Origin: an uncultured Winogradskyella sp.
GTDB lineage: Bacteria; Bacteroidota; Bacteroidia; Flavobacteriales; Flavobacteriaceae
Length of the DNA: 64,000 bases
Direction: 5' to 3'
Assembly (NCBI RefSeq): GCF_947495255.1
Contig: NZ_CANLYI010000003.1
Location: 1 to 64,000 of the forward strand
A program made the translations under genes and the position numbers. This document shows positions 1-10,199 of the stretch, one piece after another (the first letter of the stretch is position 1; each line of letters begins with the position of its first letter). The notes beneath the pieces were generated by a model that searched no databases, was not told where the DNA came from, and saw nothing but the letters and a program-made list of their open reading frames with translations.

Positions 1-2
1 TA

Positions 3-524
3 AGGGTCTGCTGTACTTGCTCGTTTTATAAGAATGGCGAAAACATCTTTAAAATTACAAGGGTATTCTTGCTGATACTCATCTGAAGCGAATATATACT
101 TAAAAGACACAAAATTATTAACAGTTTCGAAATCGAATTCTATAGAGGTTGCATTTAAAGTTTGGGTAATGCCTGTTATAGCTTCAATATCTGAGTCAGT
201 TGGCCAATAAATAGACCCTTCGTTTAAGTCTGAAGCAATAAGTGTATTACCAGCGGAACTAACACTACCAGTAGATAATACTAAACCATTTTGAAACGGA
301 AAATTTGAAGTATCACTGTTAAAAGAACCATAACTAACAATATTATCTATGCTACCGTTAATTGAAGAAGCTACATTCGATGCGGTTGCGCAACTATTTC
401 CAACTAAGTCTTGAATTAATGTGTTTGGTTGTTGACTGTTATCCGTAGAAATCTGTTGCGCATTTAAAACATAAAGCTGCAGAATTAAAACAACAATTAA
501 ATAAATATTTCTTTTTTTTATCAA
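3..524 (-). CDS. Choice-of-anchor L domain protein, N-terminal part (cut by window edge)
   Basis: Incomplete: the gene runs off the left end, leaving about 174 N-terminal residues. A Lys/Arg-rich start and a hydrophobic stretch ending in LNAQQ form a signal peptide. The rest aligns by eye with the N-terminal head of the next gene (shared NGLVLSTG-, NATSIEFDF-, FASDEY- and FPCNFKD-like segments), which identifies it as a choice-of-anchor L domain typical of exported Bacteroidota surface proteins. The start is a TTG: an in-frame TAG lies a few codons upstream and there is no ATG between it and the signal peptide. By analogy with its neighbours it probably ends in a T9SS sorting tail, but that part is not visible. 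It looks like a tandem paralogue of the adjacent 1613-residue protein. Confidence 0.85.
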   Translation of the reverse strand, partial: MIKKRNIYLIVVLILQLYVLNAQQISTDNSQQPNTLIQDLVGNSCATASNVASSINGSIDNIVSYGSFNSDTSNFPFQNGLVLSTGSVSSAGNTLIASDLNEGSIYWPTDSDIEAITGITQTLNATSIEFDFETVNNFVSFKYIFASDEYQQEYPCNFKDVFAILIKRASTADP

Positions 525-663
525 ACTAACTTTAATCTAAAAAAGAGTTCGTAAAATAAATCACAAACCCTCTTTTTGTATAAAAGTAAGAAAAATCAAT
601 TAAACAGATGTTAAAATAATTGTTGAAGTTTAAAATTTAGTTTAATTTTTAAGTATTTTGTTT

Positions 664-3600
664 TTAGCGTTTTAAAGTGAAATGTCCTTTTACTTCGAAA
701 GCTATAGAGCCACGTTGTACTTGCGCTACATACCAATAATCGCTCGTTGGCATTTTATTCCCATTATAATAACCATCCCATCCTGGTGTGTTAGAATTTA
801 TTTGAGCTAGCATTTTACCATAGCGATCAAATATATTAATTATAGTGCCAGGTAATGTTTCAATACCTACAACATGCCATGTGTCAAAGTCTCCATCACT
901 GTTAGGTGTAAAGAACTTAGGGAAATCTACAACTAAAACTTCTTTTGTAACATTAGCACAACCATTTAAGTCAATAATAGTCACAGTATGGTAACCCATT
1001 GCTACATTTTCAAAGTGATTAGACTCTTGAGGTTCAAAGTTATCTAATTGGTATAAATAATCACCAATACCACTAATGGTAACGGTAATATTATTTGGGT
1101 CAGAGAAATCAACGATTTCAGTTGTTTCAATAGTCGCCGTTTCAGATTCTGATACACCAAAGTAACCTGTGTTTTCACAACCAAACTGCGTCGTTATTTT
1201 TACCCAATAATTCCCAATTTGAGAAATTTCGATTTCAGGTGTTACTTCTCCTGTTGACCACAAGTATGTATCTGTACTAATATTTGTATTAGCAGACACT
1301 AATAATGGTTGGCTTTCTAAACAGATGACTTGGTTTTCAATATCAATTACCGGAATAGGATTCACAATTGTTGTAAAACTTGTAATACTATAACAGCCTG
1401 TGTTATTATTTTCTATACGAGCATAAATTGTTTCATTATCAAAAGCCATATAAGGCGATTCTATTGCTGAATTATTTTCGTTTGCTTGAAGCTCAGAACC
1501 ATGATAGGTAACTGTATAGTTAATTGGACTTTGTCCTCCTAATACGGTTGAGGTTTGTTGTGATAAATCAAACTCCATAATTCCGTCAAAATCATCATCG
1601 CAAGTCACTAAATCACTTGGTTGATTAGCAATAGGTAATGGGTTTACATTTAGATTAAACTTATAATACGTAGAACAATGTGTTGTACTGTATTCTGTTC
1701 TCACAAACAACGTGTCAAAATCAGTTTGATACGTATAATTAGTATCTAGAGCATTAGTATTAGCAATGGCATCTGCTTCATTATCAAAATAACTAAACAA
1801 TACATTATAATTTGTGTCTCTAGCAGCTTCATTAATTTCTGTTAAATCTACTGTTTGTGTATCATTAGCACAAGCGTCAAATATTTCGAAATCATTAATA
1901 AGTGGAGGTTGGTTTACAATCAATTCAATAGGAATTGTAACATAACAATTAGAAATTGTGTTGGTTACAGTCATATAAACTGTTTGTGGGTTTGATGTAT
2001 TGGTATAATTATCAGGATTTACAATTTCATTGGCTGTAGCCTCTGAGTCAGCAAAGTTTTCGTAAAAACTAACTTCAAGATCTTCTTGTCTTATATCTAA
2101 AATGTTAGCTTGTGCAAAGGTTAAATCAAATTGAAGTGTTCCATCTAAGTCATCATCGCATTCAGTCAATGAACCAGCAGGTAAAACCTCAGGAGTACTA
2201 ATAACATTAATTACAAAAGATGTTATAGATTGACAAATGGTTCCATTATCTATTTGAACATAGATTTGTTGTGGGTTTACTGTATTTTGAAATTGTAAAG
2301 GAATCTCATTAACATCATTAATTGCATCATCTTCTGATGTAAAGAATTTTACCGTTTGTATATCTGGAATACCAGAAGAAACCTCGGTTATTTTATCAGT
2401 AAAATCGAACATTGTTGAACCATCAACAACACTATCATCACAAACCAAAATATTAGTTGGTTCATTATAGGTTGGATTTGTACCTACTTCAATAGTAAAT
2501 GAAGAGGTTGTATAACAAGATTCATCTGTAGTATTATGTATTCTTACATAGATCTCTTGAGGATTCGTTACATTTTCGTAAATGTTTGCTTTATCTATAG
2601 CATTTGCTTTGTTATCAGCATCTGCTTGATTAAGATAATAAGAAACTTCCATTCCTGTTTGTCCACTCAGAGCTTCATCATCTTTATTTTCAAAAATGAA
2701 TTCACCAATACCATCAGATGCATCTTCACAAAAATTAAGTTCGTTTATATAGTTGGTTAAATCACCAACAAAAGGTAATTTGTTAACAATAATATCTAAT
2801 TCTTCAATGGCATAACAGCCAGTGTTTGTATTCTCAACACGCATTAAAACGGTTTCAGTTTGCGCATTATAATTTAAACTGTTTATTATTTCGTTTTCAT
2901 TTAATTGTGCGTCTGATAAGGTGTTATGAAAAGTAACACTTCTATTTGCAGTTGCTAAAACAGAATTCGGAATAGTTTGAACTAAATTAATTTCAGAAAA
3001 ACCATCTCTGTCAGCATCACAAAGAATAATATCTAGAGGCTTTTCACTTTCTGGTGCAGGTAATACATTAACTTCTAGAGTATTTGTGTCGTAACAACCT
3101 GTGTTGTCAGATGCTATTCTAGTATATATTGTAAATGGGTTAGTAGTATTAGTGTAAAAATTTGAAAATGCATTAGTATCGTCTTCTGCGTCTTGAGCTG
3201 TTGGGTAATATGACACATTGTATCCTTCTTGCCCATCAGTAACAGCGCTATCTAATGTAGCAAGTTCTGTTGATGTAAAACCATCTTGGTTTTCATCACA
3301 TACATCTGTACTTACAATTGAAGTAAACTCTACAATAGGATTAACTACTAATTTAAAATCTGAATCTTCACTACAAGTAGTGCTCGTTATGGTAATATAT
3401 ATAGTTTGTGGATTACTTGTGTTCTCATATGGTAAGAGTGTATTAATAGCATTATTACCATTGTCTCTATCGTTTTCAGTTTCGTAGAATTCAACAGTAA
3501 CATCTTCTAATTCGTTAATAATAGTTTCTGAGATATTTACAAAATCGAATTCTTCTACGTCATTATTTCCTATATCACAGAGGGTAACATCTTCTATAAC

Positions 3601-5505
3601 TGTACCAGTTAATAATAGATTGGTATGGATTTCAACGGGTACTATAGAGGCACAACCAGAGTTGTTATTAGCAACTCTAACAAATACAATTTGTTGGTCA
3701 GCTATTAAATTTTCATAATTTGTGTCATTTATAATGGGATTGTCTCCTGTAGAGGCATCAGCTGCCGATTCATGAAAAGTTACAGTGACATCAGTTAATC
3801 CTTCTAATATTTCAGGTATAATAGAAGTTAAATCAAAAAAGGCATAACCGTCATGATCAGAATCACAGGCATCAATAAAGTGTGGTTCCATATTAATTAC
3901 AGGACTCTCAATTACGGAAATATCTAGTGTAGTTATGCTAATACAACCTGTTTCAGCATTTTGTACACTTACAAATAATTGTTCTGTTGCATTAGTATTA
4001 GTATAAGGCATTGGGTAAGCATTAATACCAGCAGCAGCATCACTTGCAGAACTGTGATAAGTAACAATTAAGCCAGATTGAGATAATGTGATTTCAGAAT
4101 CCTTTAAGGAGTTTAAATCCATAGCAGTACTTCCATCAGCAGTTTGGTCATCACAAACAACTAAAGCCGTTGGATTTGTAATGATTGGTAATGAATTTAC
4201 AATTAAATCAAATGAAGAATATGCTAAACAGCCGTTAATAATATCTTCAATTCTAACTTGTATGGTTTGAGGATTTTCTGAATTTTGTATTGGGCTATTA
4301 ATAGCATTAGTATTACTAATAGCTTCTGCATTAGTATAATGATAAGAAATGACATAACTAGATGCTGGTACAGAGGTTAAAACTTCTGCATCCTTGGTAG
4401 AAAGGTCAAACATTTCTATGCCATCACCACTTTGGTCATCACATAAAGCGAAGTCCGAAATAGGCTCAGCCGTCTGAGTAGAGTTTAGTGTTATGTTTAC
4501 ATCATCCTCAATAATGCAAGAACTTCCTGCTAGAGGTAATGAAATTTCAACACGATAGTTACCACTTTGTGTCGCTGTTAATGTTGCTTGGTTTGCTGAA
4601 GCAATTTGTACATTATTTAAAAACCAAGAATAAGTTGCACTTGTATTTGCTATGTTTCCATCTAGTTCTGTACTGTTAGCACAAGTAGAAATATCATCAC
4701 CTAAATCTACTGAAGCATCAAAACTATTTCCTTCAATGAAAACAGCTGAATCATAGTTTTTATCGGTTTGATCGGCAATTACTAATTTTATTTGATATTG
4801 AACATTTGGTTGAATTGTTGCTGTTGCAGAAAGAACAGTTGTTCTACCGTTATAATTAGTATCTCCTACATTATAACCTTCAAAATATTCTTCGTTAGAA
4901 GCAGGACAAAAGCCCACAATATCATCATGTACGGTTTTTGTGTTCACAGGTGTTGTTGTACCTGGTACTAATGCAATATTGGTATAAGGATCACTCGTAC
5001 CGCTTTCTCTAATTAAAAAAGCAAATCCATCACTGTATTCACAAGGGAAATTTCCAAAGTACTCTTCGGATGCTAGTATGTAATTAAATTGTATTTGATT
5101 TGATATTGAGACAAAATCAAATTCAATAGAGGTTGCGTTGACTGTTCCTGTTATACCTAAAGCTGTTTCTAGGTCACTATCTGTAAGCCAAGTTGCATCT
5201 CCATCATTTAAAATATCGTTATTTTGTCCGTTACCAGCAGAATTTGCATTACCAGTGGTTAATACAATTCCGTTTTCAAAAGGAAAGTCTGAAGCCGATT
5301 TTTCAAAGTATCCATAACTTCCTACTCCAATGGATGATCCGTTAGAGGGCGAGGAAATGTTAGATACTTCTACACATCCTTGGATTAAGGTATTCTGAAT
5401 TAAGTCTTGGGGTGAAACTGAATTATCTACGGTAACTTGTTGTGCATACGAAATACTACAAATTAAGCCCATAAACAAGCAGAGGGAGCGATTTAAATAA
5501 GTCAT
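664..5505 (-). CDS. Giant T9SS type B cargo with choice-of-anchor L head and 11 stalk repeats
   Basis: A 1613-residue exported protein. Signal peptide at 1-21 (ends SYAQQ), choice-of-anchor L head about 23-265, an Ig/PKD-like segment about 268-340, then 11 repeats of about 95 residues (345-1383), another Ig-like segment (LWSTGE), a SprB-like segment (GIGDYLYQLDN) and the CHU_C type B sorting tail at about 1528-1613 (FPKFFTPN...GHFTLKR). Each repeat has a CDxxxDG acidic loop, FDL, YY/YH, a DA-x-N stretch, NPQTIYVRV and GCY. Type B tails direct export through T9SS to the cell surface or medium, without the usual lipid-anchored processing of type A tails. Function is inferred to be an adhesin or matrix protein; ligand unknown. 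ATG start at 5505. Confidence 0.93.
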   Translation of the reverse strand: MTYLNRSLCLFMGLICSISYAQQVTVDNSVSPQDLIQNTLIQGCVEVSNISSPSNGSSIGVGSYGYFEKSASDFPFENGIVLTTGNANSAGNGQNNDILNDGDATWLTDSDLETALGITGTVNATSIEFDFVSISNQIQFNYILASEEYFGNFPCEYSDGFAFLIRESGTSDPYTNIALVPGTTTPVNTKTVHDDIVGFCPASNEEYFEGYNVGDTNYNGRTTVLSATATIQPNVQYQIKLVIADQTDKNYDSAVFIEGNSFDASVDLGDDISTCANSTELDGNIANTSATYSWFLNNVQIASANQATLTATQSGNYRVEISLPLAGSSCIIEDDVNITLNSTQTAEPISDFALCDDQSGDGIEMFDLSTKDAEVLTSVPASSYVISYHYTNAEAISNTNAINSPIQNSENPQTIQVRIEDIINGCLAYSSFDLIVNSLPIITNPTALVVCDDQTADGSTAMDLNSLKDSEITLSQSGLIVTYHSSASDAAAGINAYPMPYTNTNATEQLFVSVQNAETGCISITTLDISVIESPVINMEPHFIDACDSDHDGYAFFDLTSIIPEILEGLTDVTVTFHESAADASTGDNPIINDTNYENLIADQQIVFVRVANNNSGCASIVPVEIHTNLLLTGTVIEDVTLCDIGNNDVEEFDFVNISETIINELEDVTVEFYETENDRDNGNNAINTLLPYENTSNPQTIYITITSTTCSEDSDFKLVVNPIVEFTSIVSTDVCDENQDGFTSTELATLDSAVTDGQEGYNVSYYPTAQDAEDDTNAFSNFYTNTTNPFTIYTRIASDNTGCYDTNTLEVNVLPAPESEKPLDIILCDADRDGFSEINLVQTIPNSVLATANRSVTFHNTLSDAQLNENEIINSLNYNAQTETVLMRVENTNTGCYAIEELDIIVNKLPFVGDLTNYINELNFCEDASDGIGEFIFENKDDEALSGQTGMEVSYYLNQADADNKANAIDKANIYENVTNPQEIYVRIHNTTDESCYTTSSFTIEVGTNPTYNEPTNILVCDDSVVDGSTMFDFTDKITEVSSGIPDIQTVKFFTSEDDAINDVNEIPLQFQNTVNPQQIYVQIDNGTICQSITSFVINVISTPEVLPAGSLTECDDDLDGTLQFDLTFAQANILDIRQEDLEVSFYENFADSEATANEIVNPDNYTNTSNPQTVYMTVTNTISNCYVTIPIELIVNQPPLINDFEIFDACANDTQTVDLTEINEAARDTNYNVLFSYFDNEADAIANTNALDTNYTYQTDFDTLFVRTEYSTTHCSTYYKFNLNVNPLPIANQPSDLVTCDDDFDGIMEFDLSQQTSTVLGGQSPINYTVTYHGSELQANENNSAIESPYMAFDNETIYARIENNNTGCYSITSFTTIVNPIPVIDIENQVICLESQPLLVSANTNISTDTYLWSTGEVTPEIEISQIGNYWVKITTQFGCENTGYFGVSESETATIETTEIVDFSDPNNITVTISGIGDYLYQLDNFEPQESNHFENVAMGYHTVTIIDLNGCANVTKEVLVVDFPKFFTPNSDGDFDTWHVVGIETLPGTIINIFDRYGKMLAQINSNTPGWDGYYNGNKMPTSDYWYVAQVQRGSIAFEVKGHFTLKR
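1357..4473 (-). repeat. Eleven tandem protein-coding stalk repeats (about 285 bp each)
   Basis: Approximate limits of the repeat block in the 1613-residue protein. I count 11 units by the recurring CD(D/x)xxDG loop, the FDL motif, the NPQTIYVRV-like strand and the closing GC(Y/x). Units are diverged from one another at both DNA and protein level, so this is an old array rather than a recent perfect-repeat expansion. Most units carry two Cys, one at each end. Confidence 0.8.
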
Positions 5506-5611
5506 TTAGTTTCGGTTAAGGTTTAAAAGTTTTAGTGTAGAGTAGATTTGGGGCTAACACATACACGTGTTCTAACTATGGCCGAAAAGTAGCGCTAATA
5601 AAGATGAAATA

Positions 5612-5619
5612 CAAATATA
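5612..5619 (-). promoter_or_regulatory. Candidate Bacteroidota -7 element for the 1613-residue gene
   Basis: On the minus strand this reads TATATTTG, matching TAnnTTTG. It would start transcription about 100 nt upstream of the ATG at 5505. No TTG lies at the usual -33 spacing; that position is instead taken by the palindrome at 5631-5654. Single-element match only. Confidence 0.35.
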
Positions 5620-5630
5620 AACGATGAAAT

Positions 5631-5654
5631 ACACTAAATGTTAACATTTAGTGT
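5631..5654. promoter_or_regulatory. Perfect 24-bp palindrome, possible operator
   Basis: The half-site ACACTAAATGTT is followed without a spacer by its exact reverse complement. It sits 11 bp upstream of the -7 match at 5612-5619, covering the -33 region of the candidate promoter. With no loop it is a poor RNA terminator, so a binding site for a dimeric regulator is the simpler reading. No regulator is identified. Confidence 0.5.
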
Positions 5655-5918
5655 GTAAAAATGGGTGAAAGTGCAGAAAATAACTCTCTGAAATCTAATT
5701 TATTAGAATTTTAAAGACTACAAATTTTTAGCAAAAAGTAAGAAATACCTTCAGTTGATGTCAGATTATATTTTTATAAGATTTAAAAAAACGAGGGAAA
5801 TTGTAATTATATTTTTGGAGGGAATTAACAATGATAATATTGTTAACGTTGATAAAGCTAAAGTAACATTTCTATAAAAACAAAAAAATAAGCTGAATGG
5901 TTGAAAAATTTAACACTT

Positions 5919-7700
5919 TTAATAATTTACATATACCCAGCCCATAAAAGACTTATAATTTGGGTCATTTAGATTTAAAATATAATAATATGTACCTACC
6001 GGAACAGTATTTCCTTTATTGTTAAGACCTCTATTTATTTTACCATACCATGGTTTACTATTATCACCTTTATAAATGAGAATGCCGTAACGATTATATA
6101 TCTGTAGCTCATGCTCAGTAAAAATATCATACAAACCTTGAATATTAAACCAATCATTATGAGTGTCGTTATTAGGGGAAAAGCCTTGTGGAATATAAGG
6201 TGGACAATTTTCAATACTTAAATTAAACTGAAAAATTTCATAGCAAGGTGGACTCGCTAAACGCACATAGATGGTTTCAGGATTAAAACTATTGTGGTAG
6301 TCATAAGGGATTAAAATAGCGTTTGAGTTAGATTCTAAATCTTCTAAAGCCTTAAAAAATGTGACATCATCTTCGTTATACTCGATACTTTCCAGAGCCT
6401 CAAAAAGATTATAAGTTGAAGATTCAAAACCTTCATTACATCCAATAATTGTTGGTAAGACAATAATTTCTGGGATTACGAGCAATTCAACTTCAAAAGA
6501 TATCTCATTATTGTCTTCATTTGTTTCAGTTATTATGCCTGCCATGGTTCCATTGTCATCTACAATTCCTGTGATTATAACGTTGGTATCAGCATCTGCA
6601 GGTAATGTTAGTAATACTGAGTTACTTTCGTTAGCATCAATCGCAATGTCATTTTGGGTTATATTTTGTCCTATTAAATTATTATTGTAATAAAATGCAA
6701 TAGGTGTATTGGCAGGTAAAACTGCTGTACTATTGATATTGTATACGGTATAAAACACTTCAATTGTATTGTCTCCGCAGTTAACAATATAGTCTTCAAT
6801 GGTTATTGTAGCATCTGGTAATTGACTATTTAAAACAGTAATTACATTATTAATCATTACAAAATCTTGTCCAGATGTCAATGATATTGTTGCAGAGGTA
6901 TCTCCAATATTTATATTGTTCTGTATGTTATACACATCAATATCCATATTATACAAATCTGAAGCCCCTGTAAAAGAATTGGTACCATTAAAAGCATTAT
7001 TTGCAGGATTAAGCGGAAAATTACTAATAACACTTCCGTTTATGGTGAGTTGCTCGTTAACTGCGATACCATTGTCACCTTCCCAAGCCACAAAGCCTAT
7101 TTTTGCGTCTTCATTATCTAAAACATTAAGATTATCTAAAGTTATACTCAAAAATGTTGGTACACTTTGCAAGCCATCATAAACATTGAGTTGATTAAGA
7201 GGAAGGTTTTCATCTCCATAAATGATTGTAATAGCCCAACCACCAAAGTTTGTGCCTGAAGGACAATAAGGAGAAATAGCGCCAGTTAAATCAAAGTTAG
7301 AAATTGTATAATCTGTGTTTCCTAATGTTGTGATAATTGAAGTGACATCTGCAAAAGCAGCAAAAAAAACGCGATCAGTATCTAAGGCATCACTGAATGT
7401 ACGTTCTGCCGTAACTTCAATGTCATTTAATGTTATATTAAAATCGCCATCACCAGAACCTGCCCAATATAAATACGCAGCGACTATATTTTGGTCACTA
7501 CTAAGATTTAAGCTTGCTGAAGATGATGTTAAAATTGTGCATGCTCCTAACAAGCCATTTTCTTCAGTATTCATGGTGTTACCAATGGCAGTATAATCAT
7601 AACGCCCATTGAATTGCTGATATAAAGCAATGTCTTGCGCAACTAATTGAATTGTTGAACAAATAAAAAGGAAGTAGAATATGTTTACTTTATTCTTCAA
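5919..7700 (-). CDS. T9SS type B cargo with DUF3344-like head and CARDB-like domain
   Basis: 593 residues. Signal peptide 1-21 (ends QLVAQ). Head about 23-285 resembles the DUF3344-like module common in flavobacterial surface proteins (AAYLYWAGSGDG, FGGWAITIIYGDE, FVAWEGDNG). A CARDB-like beta domain follows at about 294-405 (ETNEDNNEISFEVEL). One degenerate stalk repeat lies at about 407-498 (GCNEGFESSTYNLFEA...NPETIYVRL), then a CHU_C-type tail at about 500-593 starting PQGFSPNNDTHND and ending GWVYVNY instead of the HFTLKR of its neighbours. The start is TTG: an in-frame TAG lies ten codons upstream with no ATG or GTG between. Role inferred as a cell-surface protein; ligand unknown. Confidence 0.9.
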   Translation of the reverse strand: MKNKVNIFYFLFICSTIQLVAQDIALYQQFNGRYDYTAIGNTMNTEENGLLGACTILTSSSASLNLSSDQNIVAAYLYWAGSGDGDFNITLNDIEVTAERTFSDALDTDRVFFAAFADVTSIITTLGNTDYTISNFDLTGAISPYCPSGTNFGGWAITIIYGDENLPLNQLNVYDGLQSVPTFLSITLDNLNVLDNEDAKIGFVAWEGDNGIAVNEQLTINGSVISNFPLNPANNAFNGTNSFTGASDLYNMDIDVYNIQNNINIGDTSATISLTSGQDFVMINNVITVLNSQLPDATITIEDYIVNCGDNTIEVFYTVYNINSTAVLPANTPIAFYYNNNLIGQNITQNDIAIDANESNSVLLTLPADADTNVIITGIVDDNGTMAGIITETNEDNNEISFEVELLVIPEIIVLPTIIGCNEGFESSTYNLFEALESIEYNEDDVTFFKALEDLESNSNAILIPYDYHNSFNPETIYVRLASPPCYEIFQFNLSIENCPPYIPQGFSPNNDTHNDWFNIQGLYDIFTEHELQIYNRYGILIYKGDNSKPWYGKINRGLNNKGNTVPVGTYYYILNLNDPNYKSFMGWVYVNY

Positions 7701-7738
7701 TATTATGGCTTTACCAATCTAAAGTACAATTTTTAATA

Positions 7739-10180
7739 TTAGCGTTTTAGGGTGAAATGACCTCTTAATGTTCTACCATCTTCGAGTTTTACTTTAAACC
7801 AATAATCACTGTTTGGTAAGTCCTCTCCATTAAATTTGCCATCCCAACCAGGACTAAGAGGGTCAAGTTCAGCTAATAATTTCCCATAGCGATCAAAAAT
7901 ATAAATGACTGTATTAGATTGAAATTGAGTCGAAATACCACTTACTCTCCAAAAATCGTTTGTAGTATCGTTATTTGGTGTAAAAAATTTAGGGAAACCT
8001 ATTACAGAAACGAGTTGCTCGTTAATTCCACAATTGTTTTTGTCTCGCACATATATGGTATGAAGTCCAGCTTGTACATTATTAAATGTACTAGAGTCTT
8101 GATAAGGACCATCAATAGAATCTAAGGCATATTCATAATCACCTTGTCCATCTACAGAAACTGCAATAGCGTTGTTTTGAGTTGCATCGGTTACTTCAAT
8201 ATTAGTGATAGTTGCAATGCTAGAAGGTAAAACAGTTATTGTTCTGTCTTTAAAACAACCATTAGAATTGGAAACTCTAACTGTATAAGTACCTGCAGCA
8301 CTTACTTCAATTTCCATTGAAGTCTCTCCTGTTGACCATAAATAACTGTAATTGTTTGGAATGTCATCAATAAGTCCTCCATTTAATGTCGTTGTTTCTG
8401 GAGCGAGATTTTCACAGTAAATGGTTTCATCCGTAATTTCAATATTTGGTAATTTAAAAACTGTGAGTGAGATTTCGCTAATACCATAACAAGCATTTGC
8501 ATTTTCTACGCGTGCATAAATCGTTTGATTGTATGCAATAGTATTAGTAAATGTGGCATTGAGAGGATTGGTTTCAACTAATGCATCGTTATAAGTTTCA
8601 TAATAAGTAATATCTAAACCAGAAGGAGTTCCGGCTAATACGTCATTATTAATGTCGTTAATATCAAATTGCATAAAACCATCTTCCGTGCCATCAGTAT
8701 CACAAAGTTCTATGTTAGCATTGTTTGACGATGTTGTACTAACTTCTAAAGAAATCTGACTATAGTTAATACAACCACTTGCTGTATTTGTTACTCGAGC
8801 ATAAACAATTTGAGGATTAAAGAAATTTTCAAATGAGTTGCCATCAATAGCGTTTGTTTGATTTTCTGCATCAACTTGACTTAAATAGCATTCAATAACT
8901 GAATTTTGAGCACTGTTTGTAATAGCATCATATGCTTCTGTAATATTAAAAGTTGTAAACCCTTCTGGTATACCGTCTTCATCACATTGTAATAGGGAAA
9001 TGTCATTAGCAATAGGTTTTGGTAAAACATCAATATTAAAAGATGTAAAGCCAATACAACCAAAATCTAAATCTTCAATTCTAACAAATATTTCAGTTGG
9101 AGTAGGTGCTGTATTTGTATAGTTGAGTGGAAGAGGAGCAGAAAATGCTTCTGCATCAGTTTGACTTAAATAATAACTTATGTCATAATTTACACCTGTA
9201 ATTCCGTCAATAATTTCTTGGGTTTTAGTACTAAAATCAAAAGTAGATAGTCCATTTTGATCATCACCATCTAGGTCGTCATCACAGATTTGGTAATCAG
9301 TTGGTGTATTAAAATTTGTTAATGCAGTAACATTAATATTAAATTTATTAATGATAAAACAGTCTGTTGTTGTGTTTTCAATTCTCACAAAAATACTTTG
9401 ACTACTCGCAGTATTGTTAAAAACATCACCTAAAGCATCTGCATTAATATTTGCATCACTTTCAGATGTGTGGTAACTGACAACAACATCAGACTCACCA
9501 TTAATAATATCTTGCGTGAGTTGCGTAAAATTAAATTCCCTAAGCGTATCATTAAATGGTGCAGAATCATCGCAAATATCTACATTAGGAAGGTCAGTCG
9601 AACTAGGATTAGATAATAAAGGATTCGTAGGTCCTTCTGGAAATGTAGCTGTACCTGTCCAATCTATAGAAAAAGGACTATTACCAATAGGTCTGTCTAT
9701 AACAATAAAGTAACTTTCGCCTGCAAGGACATTTATATCACTAACAAAACTATCTCCATCAGCTCCAGGACCTTCATCAGGATCAGAATCTGTACTGTTC
9801 ATTCCTGTTAAATTATTGCCTTGATTAGCATTTGAAGGGTTAGTTGTTGAACAACGAATAGCTTGTCCTATATTACCACAAGTGACATTGGGACCAAAGA
9901 CAAAAAAGTCATAATCTTCATTAATACTAGTACTTCCTGGAGTAAGTGTAAATGCTAACGTACCATCTGTTGCAATATTAACTACTAACCATATACTATT
10001 GTTTTCTTGACCAGAACAGGTATTTGATCCGTTTAATTCTTGTGTGCCAACACCATTAACATCTAAGCTAAAACTAGAATTACCGCATACAGTTACGGCA
10101 TTAACGCAATCATTAGGTTGCTGAGCAAAAATCAATAAATTAAAGCAAAAAAAGAGGGCAAATGTTAAGGTCGATTTCAA
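7739..10180 (-). CDS. T9SS type B cargo with PPC-like head and 4 stalk repeats
   Basis: 813 residues. Signal peptide 1-19 (ends IFAQQ). The head (about 20-185) starts PNDCVNAVTVCGNSS and has the SIWLVV and YDFFVFGP pattern of pre-peptidase C-terminal-like beta domains with an acidic DSDPDEGPGADGD loop. Four stalk repeats follow (about 188-577), then Ig-like (LWSTGETS), SprB-like (GQGDYEYALD) and CHU_C (729-813, FPKFFTPNNDTTND to GHFTLKR) segments. The last two repeats and everything after them are very similar to the next gene upstream (10200-13637), so the two share a duplicated 3' part. Start is TTG, with an in-frame TAA three codons upstream. Confidence 0.9.
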   Translation of the reverse strand: MKSTLTFALFFCFNLLIFAQQPNDCVNAVTVCGNSSFSLDVNGVGTQELNGSNTCSGQENNSIWLVVNIATDGTLAFTLTPGSTSINEDYDFFVFGPNVTCGNIGQAIRCSTTNPSNANQGNNLTGMNSTDSDPDEGPGADGDSFVSDINVLAGESYFIVIDRPIGNSPFSIDWTGTATFPEGPTNPLLSNPSSTDLPNVDICDDSAPFNDTLREFNFTQLTQDIINGESDVVVSYHTSESDANINADALGDVFNNTASSQSIFVRIENTTTDCFIINKFNINVTALTNFNTPTDYQICDDDLDGDDQNGLSTFDFSTKTQEIIDGITGVNYDISYYLSQTDAEAFSAPLPLNYTNTAPTPTEIFVRIEDLDFGCIGFTSFNIDVLPKPIANDISLLQCDEDGIPEGFTTFNITEAYDAITNSAQNSVIECYLSQVDAENQTNAIDGNSFENFFNPQIVYARVTNTASGCINYSQISLEVSTTSSNNANIELCDTDGTEDGFMQFDINDINNDVLAGTPSGLDITYYETYNDALVETNPLNATFTNTIAYNQTIYARVENANACYGISEISLTVFKLPNIEITDETIYCENLAPETTTLNGGLIDDIPNNYSYLWSTGETSMEIEVSAAGTYTVRVSNSNGCFKDRTITVLPSSIATITNIEVTDATQNNAIAVSVDGQGDYEYALDSIDGPYQDSSTFNNVQAGLHTIYVRDKNNCGINEQLVSVIGFPKFFTPNNDTTNDFWRVSGISTQFQSNTVIYIFDRYGKLLAELDPLSPGWDGKFNGEDLPNSDYWFKVKLEDGRTLRGHFTLKR
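8450..9619 (-). repeat. Four stalk repeats in the 813-residue protein
   Basis: Approximate limits. Units begin at ICDDSAPFND, ICDDDLDGDD, QCDEDGIPEG and LCDTDGTEDG, each closing with a GC or AC motif about 70 residues later. The third and fourth match the third and fourth units of the 1145-residue neighbour closely. Confidence 0.75.
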
Positions 10181-10199
10181 TATGAATTAGGGTTTAGGG

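Larger units (their letters stand above)
5506..5918. other. Intergenic region, 413 bp, between two T9SS cargo genes
   Basis: No credible ORF. It holds a perfect 24-bp palindrome at 5631-5654 and a candidate -7 element at 5612-5619 (minus strand), described separately. The rest (about 5655-5918) is AT-rich leader or 3' sequence in which I see no hairpin terminator. Confidence 0.6.

Noticed and set aside
1357..4473. Tandem repeat block that might be taken for a CRISPR-like or satellite array
   Set aside because: Unit length is about 285 bp, the units are diverged, and they encode an open reading frame with protein-level periodicity.
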